DNA of 9,960 nucleotides from contig JBKQPR010000340.1 of the NCBI GenBank assembly GCA_052144935.1, positions 1 through 9,960 on the forward strand, given 5' to 3'. This stretch comes from JOPF133 sp052144935. Lineage in GTDB: Bacteria; Acidobacteriota; Terriglobia; Bryobacterales; Bryobacteraceae. Each line of letters opens with the position of its first letter. The first letter of the stretch is position 1. A program made the translations under genes and the position numbers. Shown here in pieces: positions 6,663 through 9,960 of the stretch. A model generated the notes under the pieces. The model was not told where the DNA came from and did no database searches. It worked only from the letters and a program-made list of their open reading frames with translations.

Positions 6663-6701
6663 CAGCCGCAGGAAACCGAGGAGCCGTCCACCAGCTTGCT
6701 G
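6663..6701 (+). repeat. Dispersed repeat, copy A
   Basis: This 39-base segment matches 8401-8439 at 35 of 39 positions, and the last 24 bases (6678-6701) are identical, beginning GAGGAGCCGTCCACC. Shorter copy B lies at 6818-6837. Both better copies sit in intergenic or gene-disrupting DNA. Confidence 0.75.
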
Positions 6702-6817
6702 CCGCGCGGACGGACGCTCCTGGCCGCGGTCGCAGATTCGCCGCCGACCGCGCAGCCGGCATCGTGATGCGCGCCCCCTGGCGCACGTCGCGAATCGGCC
6801 CGCCAGCAGTAGCCGCA

Positions 6818-6837
6818 GGAGCCGTCCACCGGCTTGC
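6818..6837 (+). repeat. Dispersed repeat, copy B
   Basis: GGAGCCGTCCACCGGCTTGC differs from the matching part of copies A and C by one base (G for A in the middle). It is followed, as copy A is, by a GCGGTCGCAG segment a few tens of bases later, so the repeated unit is probably longer than the core. Confidence 0.65.
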
Positions 6838-7058
6838 CGCTTGTCGCTCGCGGCCCGCGGTCGCAGGGCCGCCCCGCCCACCGCCCGCGGGATCTCCACG
6901 CCCTGCAAAAACGCAACTCTCCGCTGCGCGTCGACCCAGCCACCGGGTTCGGGTGGAAGCCGGTCGCGGGATTTGCGAAATTTTCCAACGAAACCTCTTG
7001 ACGGAGTAACTCAGAAGACTCCGCGTCTCCGACGTCAATCTTGTTCGGGTGCGAAAGA

Positions 7059-8186
7059 CTACGTGCCCTCACGCACCTTGGACTGCGCCATGCTCGCCTG
7101 CCGCAGCAGAATGAATTCCGAAAGATGCTCCGAGGTGAGCATCCCGCGCAGATGGTCTTCCGCATCCATCACCAGCGCGCAGGCGCCCGGCCCCGCCACC
7201 GTTGGCAGCGCTTCGGCGAGCGGCGCGTCCGGCGCCACGCGTTGGTAATTGCGGTCCATGGCGCCGGCCACATACGCCTCCGGCCCCTGGCTGAGCATGG
7301 CCCGCACCAGCGCCGACCGGCTCAGCAGCCCCACCACGCTGTCGCCGTGCATCACCGGGAAATCGTGCTGGGACGTGGCCAGCAGCAAGTTGCCGGCATC
7401 GCGAATGGTGTCGCCATGGCCGAGGGTGCGAAAGTCGGTAATCATGGCCGCCTCCACCTTGAAGCCCGCGGTGACCATGCGGCCCTTGGCCGCGGCGCCT
7501 TCTTGAAACGCGCCCAAGTACACGAACAGGGCCACGAACACGAGCATGAAGTTGCCCCATAACAGGCCGGCCATGCCCAGCAGGATGGCGAGCGCCTGGC
7601 CAGCTCCAGCGGCGATCCGGGTGGCGTCTTCCATCGGCCGGCTCAGGGCCAGCACGGATCGCAGAATGCGTCCCCCATCCATGGGATAGGCCGGCAGCAG
7701 ATTGAACAGGCACAGCACCAGGTTACCGAGCGCGATGCGCTCCGCCAGGTTGGCGTCGGTCGGCTCGCGCAATTGTTCCAGCGCCACAAAGCCCTGCTGC
7801 GCGGCCATCCAACCCAGCAGGGCGGCGGCGATCAGCAGGTTGACCAGGGGGCCGGCCAGCGCGATCCATAACTCCTCGCGCGCTTTGGGCTGCCGCTCCG
7901 GCCGCGACACGCCGCCGATCGGGAACATCACGATTTCGATGGTCCGTATGCCGTACCGCCGCGCTACCAGCGCATGCCCCACTTCGTGCAACAGCACGGA
8001 AGCGAACAGCGCCACAACGTAGAGCGCAGTGCTCGCGCCGGATTGCTTTTCGCCCACCCCGGCAACCAGCAGAAACACCAGCAGCAGGACGAAGGTAAAG
8101 TGCAGGCGCACCGGCACCCCGAACAGGTGCAGGGCCGGTAGGCTGCCGGGGATGAAATCCTGTTTGGGCTTATCTTCTTGGGGCAC
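7059..8186 (-). CDS. Site-2 protease family (M50) zinc metalloprotease with two CBS domains
   Basis: A 375-residue membrane protease. The zinc-binding motif HEVGH is at residues 67-71, inside a hydrophobic helix, and the second conserved motif NLLPAYPMDGG at 162-172 supplies the third ligand (Asp170). About six hydrophobic segments lie between residues 20 and 227 (for example TFVLLLVFLLVAGV and GNFMLVFVALFVYLGAF). Residues about 245-362 make two CBS domains, which usually bind adenine nucleotides and regulate the partner domain. This is the SpoIVFB/Rip3-type architecture; such enzymes cut membrane-bound substrates, often anti-sigma factors or other regulators. The start is GTG at 8186; no ribosome site is obvious, and no in-frame ATG exists before the first membrane segment. 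It stands alone, with repeat-rich DNA on both sides. Confidence 0.93.
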   Translation of the reverse strand: MPQEDKPKQDFIPGSLPALHLFGVPVRLHFTFVLLLVFLLVAGVGEKQSGASTALYVVALFASVLLHEVGHALVARRYGIRTIEIVMFPIGGVSRPERQPKAREELWIALAGPLVNLLIAAALLGWMAAQQGFVALEQLREPTDANLAERIALGNLVLCLFNLLPAYPMDGGRILRSVLALSRPMEDATRIAAGAGQALAILLGMAGLLWGNFMLVFVALFVYLGAFQEGAAAKGRMVTAGFKVEAAMITDFRTLGHGDTIRDAGNLLLATSQHDFPVMHGDSVVGLLSRSALVRAMLSQGPEAYVAGAMDRNYQRVAPDAPLAEALPTVAGPGACALVMDAEDHLRGMLTSEHLSEFILLRQASMAQSKVREGT

Positions 8187-8400
8187 CCGGAGATTCGATG
8201 CGCGGACGCTTGAGGAAGATTCCCGCCAGGCGCGGGTCCCGCCCCAAGACCATCGGTCCTGCCGATGGATTCCGGCGAATGGGAGGCTTGTGGCAAGGGC
8301 GCCCTCGGGCGCAAGCGGCCCGGCGGACGTTGGGTGTCCGACGCAGGCGAGGGCGCCCCATGCCGCTTACCTTGCATCGTGGGGCAAGCTGCTCGCCAAA
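8187..8400. other. Palindrome-rich leader region of the protease gene
   Basis: This stretch holds a perfect hairpin CCATCGG-TCCTG-CCGATGG (8250-8268) and an inverted pair GGGCGCCCTCG (8297-8307) with CGAGGGCGCCC (8348-8358), the latter extended by AAGCGGC/GCCGCTT (8313-8319 and 8362-8368) in crossed order. It lies upstream of the protease start on the minus strand, so it could form structure in the leader transcript, or be repeat debris. No gene is supported. Confidence 0.45.
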
Positions 8401-8439
8401 CAGCCGCGGGAGATTGAGGAGCCGTCCACCAGCTTGCTG
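8401..8439 (+). repeat. Dispersed repeat, copy C
   Basis: Matches copy A at 6663-6701 in 35 of 39 positions with 24 identical bases at the end. It marks the low-coordinate side of the repeat block that replaces the body of the ECF sigma gene. Confidence 0.75.
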
Positions 8440-8570
8440 GCGCGCTCAACGCGGGGGACGCGTCGATCACGAGGTCAAGGCGCTGCCCGCCAGTGCCAGG
8501 AGCACGCGACCCAACGCGTCGCGGCCGTCGGCACCGACGTGCGGAGGGACGTCCAGGCCGGCCAGCGACC

Positions 8571-8757
8571 TCCTGGGAGCAGCAGGCGAGCAGGAGGACC
8601 TTCGCCCAATATTCGCCAGCACTTCCCAGGCTTGGTTCAGAGGGCGATGGGCAGCCACAAGGACCGCAGAGGAACAGCGGAGGTCGCCGTGGGCAGGAAC
8701 CTCGCTCGGGAGCGAAGAACGGGCGAAAATCCTCCTGCTCGCCTGCTGCTCGCAGGA
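8571..8757. repeat. 37-base inverted repeat with 113-base centre
   Basis: Arm 8571-8607 and arm 8721-8757 are reverse complements at 34 of 37 positions; the shared core reads AGCAGCAGGCGAGCAGGAGG. The centre has no reading frame that I believe in. The structure ends about 20 bases before the point where the sigma-factor homology stops, so it may be part of the DNA that broke that gene. No target duplication was identified. Confidence 0.7.
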
Positions 8758-8777
8758 GGCGATGGCGGGTTCCTGTT

Positions 8778-8909
8778 GCGCATGTAGCGCCTGGCGATGC
8801 GCCGCAACTCGTCGTAAACCACCGGCGCCAGCCGGTCGAGCGCCGCTTGATCTCCACCGCCCCAAGCCTTCAGCAAAACAGTGACTTCCGCCGGATCGGG
8901 GGTCGCCAT
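8778..8909 (-). pseudogene. Truncated ECF-type RNA polymerase sigma factor
   Basis: The first 44 residues (MATPDPAEVTVLLKAWGGGD..., then LAPVVYDELRRIARRYMR) match the start of the short ECF sigma-70 group common in acidobacteria and planctomycetes (the TIGR02999-type family, from memory), covering the beginning of region 2. After RYMR the frame enters repeat DNA (NRNPPSPPASS...) and stops at 8637 without the rest of region 2 or any region 4. A full protein would have about 185 residues. The start is strong: GAGGAG at 8914-8919, five bases before ATG at 8909. No remainder of the gene was found further along the minus strand as far as the protease gene, so this looks like deletion plus repeat insertion and not a simple interruption. 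The fragment can hardly work as a sigma factor. Confidence 0.75.
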
Positions 8910-8988
8910 AGCGGCTCCTCAAAAGAATCTATCACGCCTTGTCGGGTTTTGCCCGCTCCTTCCGCCTGCACCGGCGGAGGGGAGAGAC

Positions 8989-9288
8989 ATGAGACTGGCG
9001 GCGTTGATAACGATGGCGGCGGTGGGAACAGGCGCGTGGGCGGCGGAAGCCGCTGGGGCGAAGGCGCGGAGGGTTACGGTTTGTATGAAGGGCGACCCCG
9101 GGGTCCCGGCGACCTGGCCGGCCGAAAACATGGTATGGCCGGGTTTCATCCCGATGAACACTTCCACGGCAATGATGTACTTGCATCGTCAACGTAACGG
9201 CAGTGGTTCTTCCAACTGGCATACTTCTTGGGCATTCTCGGCATTAAAGCTGGCCATCGCCACTATCGGTATTTTCAAGACTTCATGA
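8989..9288 (+). CDS. Small secreted protein, probably truncated
   Basis: Start at ATG 8989 with GGAGGGGAGAG just upstream. The first 19 or so residues, MRLAALITMAAVGTGAWA then AEA, form a plausible signal peptide with an Ala-x-Ala-type cleavage site. The next part, KARRVTVCMKGDPGVP, resembles the beginning of small exported proteins that I associate with Solibacter-type genomes, which are usually longer. From about residue 40 the sequence (ENMVWPGFIPMNTSTAMMYLHRQ...) loses that character and overlaps the 3' end of the DUF3800-like gene on the other strand (from 9189), so the C-terminal half is likely read-through into foreign DNA. The frame stops at 9286-9288 for 99 residues. It begins 79 bases from the divergent sigma fragment. 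Function unknown. Confidence 0.45.
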   Translation: MRLAALITMAAVGTGAWAAEAAGAKARRVTVCMKGDPGVPATWPAENMVWPGFIPMNTSTAMMYLHRQRNGSGSSNWHTSWAFSALKLAIATIGIFKTS

Positions 9289-9431
9289 AACGAACGGCGA
9301 ACAGGTCGTCCGGTGCGGTTGGCGAATTCTTTGCGATGTTTCCTGAGTTCGTATGCCAAGAGGTCGGCTGACTGTAGCTGAACTGCTCCCTTTCTGACAT
9401 TTCCTTCTTTATCTCTCATATCCCTACCCGG

Positions 9432-9439
9432 CTTAAAGA
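9432..9439. repeat. Target-site duplication, left copy
   Basis: CTTAAAGA directly flanks the inverted-repeat element and is identical to 9736-9743. The match extends one base further, to G at 9431 and 9735. Confidence 0.8.
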
Positions 9440-9735
9440 CTTCGGCACTCGCGAGAATTTACCCGCATTTGCTCGCCAAGAGTTGCCCACCATTCCAGCA
9501 GGGCTCGGGCAATTCGGTCCGCGTGGCCCGCGGCGGCGAGGGAGCAACGGACCAAAATCAAGACGGGCAATAGGAAAAGAAACTGGTTCGGAAGAAAGAA
9601 CTAGACCGCGCGACCTTCCCTCCCCACTCGGGGCAGATGGCGTACCTGAGCGATTCTTGCCCGGCGGCAAACCGCGTTCTTCGTGTGGATCACTTTTGGC
9701 GAGCACAAATGGGTCATTCTTGGCGAGCGCCGAAG
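9440..9735. mobile_element. 296-base MITE-like element with IS21-like multiple terminal repeats
   Basis: The left end starts CTTCGGCACTCGC and the reverse complement of the right end starts CTTCGGCGCTCGC; the similarity continues for about 50 bases, including a second block GCTCGCCAA on both sides. On the right arm two related 20-base units are seen (9687-9706 and 9711-9730, 16 of 20 identical, each containing TTGGCGAGC), and both have counterparts in the left arm. Several spaced repeats per end are characteristic of the IS21 family, so this may be a transposase-less relative; that is inference. No frame inside could encode a transposase. Flanked by an 8-base duplication, it lies inside the DUF3800-like gene. 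Confidence 0.82.
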
Positions 9736-9743
9736 CTTAAAGA
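9736..9743. repeat. Target-site duplication, right copy
   Basis: CTTAAAGA, identical to 9432-9439, directly outside the right end of the element. On the minus strand it encodes part of the IFK codons of the interrupted gene. Confidence 0.8.
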
Positions 9744-9866
9744 TTGGGACCGGGAGTTTTCTCGCAACGTCCATCGCCATCACCAGACCACTCTTATCGG
9801 GTCCGCCGTCTTCAAAAACGAATTCAATGTCATCCTTGAGAGTACCGATATGTGAGGGTTGGTGTC

Positions 9867-9959
9867 TCATGCCGCCAAGGTGGTTCCTTCGGTTCTGGAC
9901 AGGTCAAGCCGGTCGCGGATGAATTTCACGAGGATTGAGATTTTGGCGGCAGTCGCGAG
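9867..9959 (-). CDS. Partial frame running off the right edge, possible front part of the DUF3800-like gene
   Basis: Reading in from the window edge, one minus-strand frame gives LATAAKISILVKFIRDRLD and a short tail ending ...TLAA, then TGA. The composition looks like real coding sequence (a helix of the kind that precedes the FEDG segment in DUF3800 proteins), while the other two minus-strand frames have stops. Its TGA overlaps the ATG at 9870 as ATGA. Either the gene carries a frameshift near 9870 or two coupled frames exist. The window ends too early to decide. Confidence 0.4.
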   Translation of the reverse strand, partial: LATAAKISILVKFIRDRLDLSRTEGTTLAA

Positions 9960-9960
9960 A

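Larger units (their letters stand above)
6516..7058. other. Repeat-bearing intergenic region
   Basis: About 540 bases between two minus-strand genes. It contains two copies of the dispersed repeat described at 6663 and 6818, the shared piece GCGGTCGCAG (about 6728 and 6855), a perfect 14-base palindrome GCATGGTACCATGC at 6607-6620 and a direct repeat ACCATGCTG (6588-6596 and 6614-6622). Long open frames cross it on both strands, but all are Arg/Ala/Pro-rich and not believable. The promoter of the 530-residue gene should lie at its low-coordinate end; no clear -35/-10 pair was seen. Confidence 0.55.
9189..9870 (-). pseudogene. DUF3800-like gene interrupted by a 296-base element
   Basis: The upstream part (9870 down to 9736) encodes ...DDIEFVFEDGGPDKSG...LPVPIFK, and the downstream part (from 9439) encodes FKPGRDMRDKEGNVRKG, then AVQLQSADLLAYELRKH. 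The FEDG segment followed by a [VL]xLQ-ADLLAYE segment is the pattern I know from DUF3800, a family with an RNase H-like fold often found with mobile DNA. Between the parts lies the element at 9440-9735. Joining at the 8-base duplication gives an uninterrupted frame PVPIFKPGRDMRDKEGN, so the gene was intact before insertion. The N-terminal domain with the usual YxDESG motif is missing and should lie beyond 9870, where the frame shifts (see 9867-9959). The C-terminus ends at a TGA at 9189. Confidence 0.72.

Noticed and set aside
6516..6908. N-terminal extension of the 530-residue protein to 661 residues
   Set aside because: The added 131 residues are Arg/Gly-rich and coded by dispersed repeats; MRLLDRLDAW is a more natural start.
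7964..8857. Long minus-strand frame of 297 residues overlapping the protease start and the repeat block
   Set aside because: Its composition is Arg/Pro/Ser/Cys-rich, it lies in another frame of the clear M50 gene, and it crosses several repeats; it is a shadow of GC-rich DNA.
8493..9197. Plus-strand frame of 234 residues across the sigma fragment
   Set aside because: It runs antisense to the sigma start and through the inverted repeat, with no family pattern and no ribosome site.

Overview
The window looks like a GC-rich soil bacterium, and my best guess is an acidobacterium of the Solibacter/Bryobacter type. The reasons are the protein families (a cytoplasmic-type short ECF sigma factor, a site-2 protease with CBS domains, paired small cupins) and the many short GC-rich dispersed repeats between genes. 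This placement is inference; there is no rRNA or tRNA in the window to prove it.

Left part (394-4226) is a divergent redox-type cluster. On the minus strand a small PNPOx-like flavin-binding protein (1746-2261) is followed, with a 4-base ATGA overlap, by a three-part protein (394-1749): a second PNPOx-like domain, a GAF sensor domain and an unassigned C-terminal domain that could be a winged helix. On the plus strand run a quercetinase-like cupin (2388-2909), a complete short-chain dehydrogenase (2934-3695) and a second cupin broken by a +1 frameshift (3749-4226). The shared 126-base promoter region carries four tandem 11-base repeats, which looks like an operator for a direct-repeat-binding regulator.

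Directly after the second cupin (4275-4444) lies a compact structured RNA that I recognise as HEARO, the omega-RNA of IscB elements. Its nested helices can be written out base by base. No iscB reading frame follows it, so this is an orphan or non-autonomous copy. A 430-base GC-rich gap follows with no gene that I can support.

The middle holds two minus-strand genes: a 530-residue protein of unknown function with a GNAT-like C-terminal half (4923-6515) and a site-2 metalloprotease with two CBS domains (7059-8186, GTG start). The intergenic spaces around them (6516-7058 and 8187-8777) contain three copies of a dispersed repeat and a 37-base inverted repeat.

The right part is a zone of broken genes. 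An ECF sigma factor keeps only its first 44 residues before running into the repeat region (8778-8909). A small secreted protein (8989-9288) looks truncated at its C-terminus. A DUF3800-like gene (9189-9870) is interrupted by a 296-base miniature element (9440-9735) with inverted repeats of about 50 bases and an 8-base target duplication; removing the element together with one duplication copy on paper restores one open frame. The right half therefore reads as a site of repeated small insertions, and the left half as an intact functional cluster with one recent lesion.
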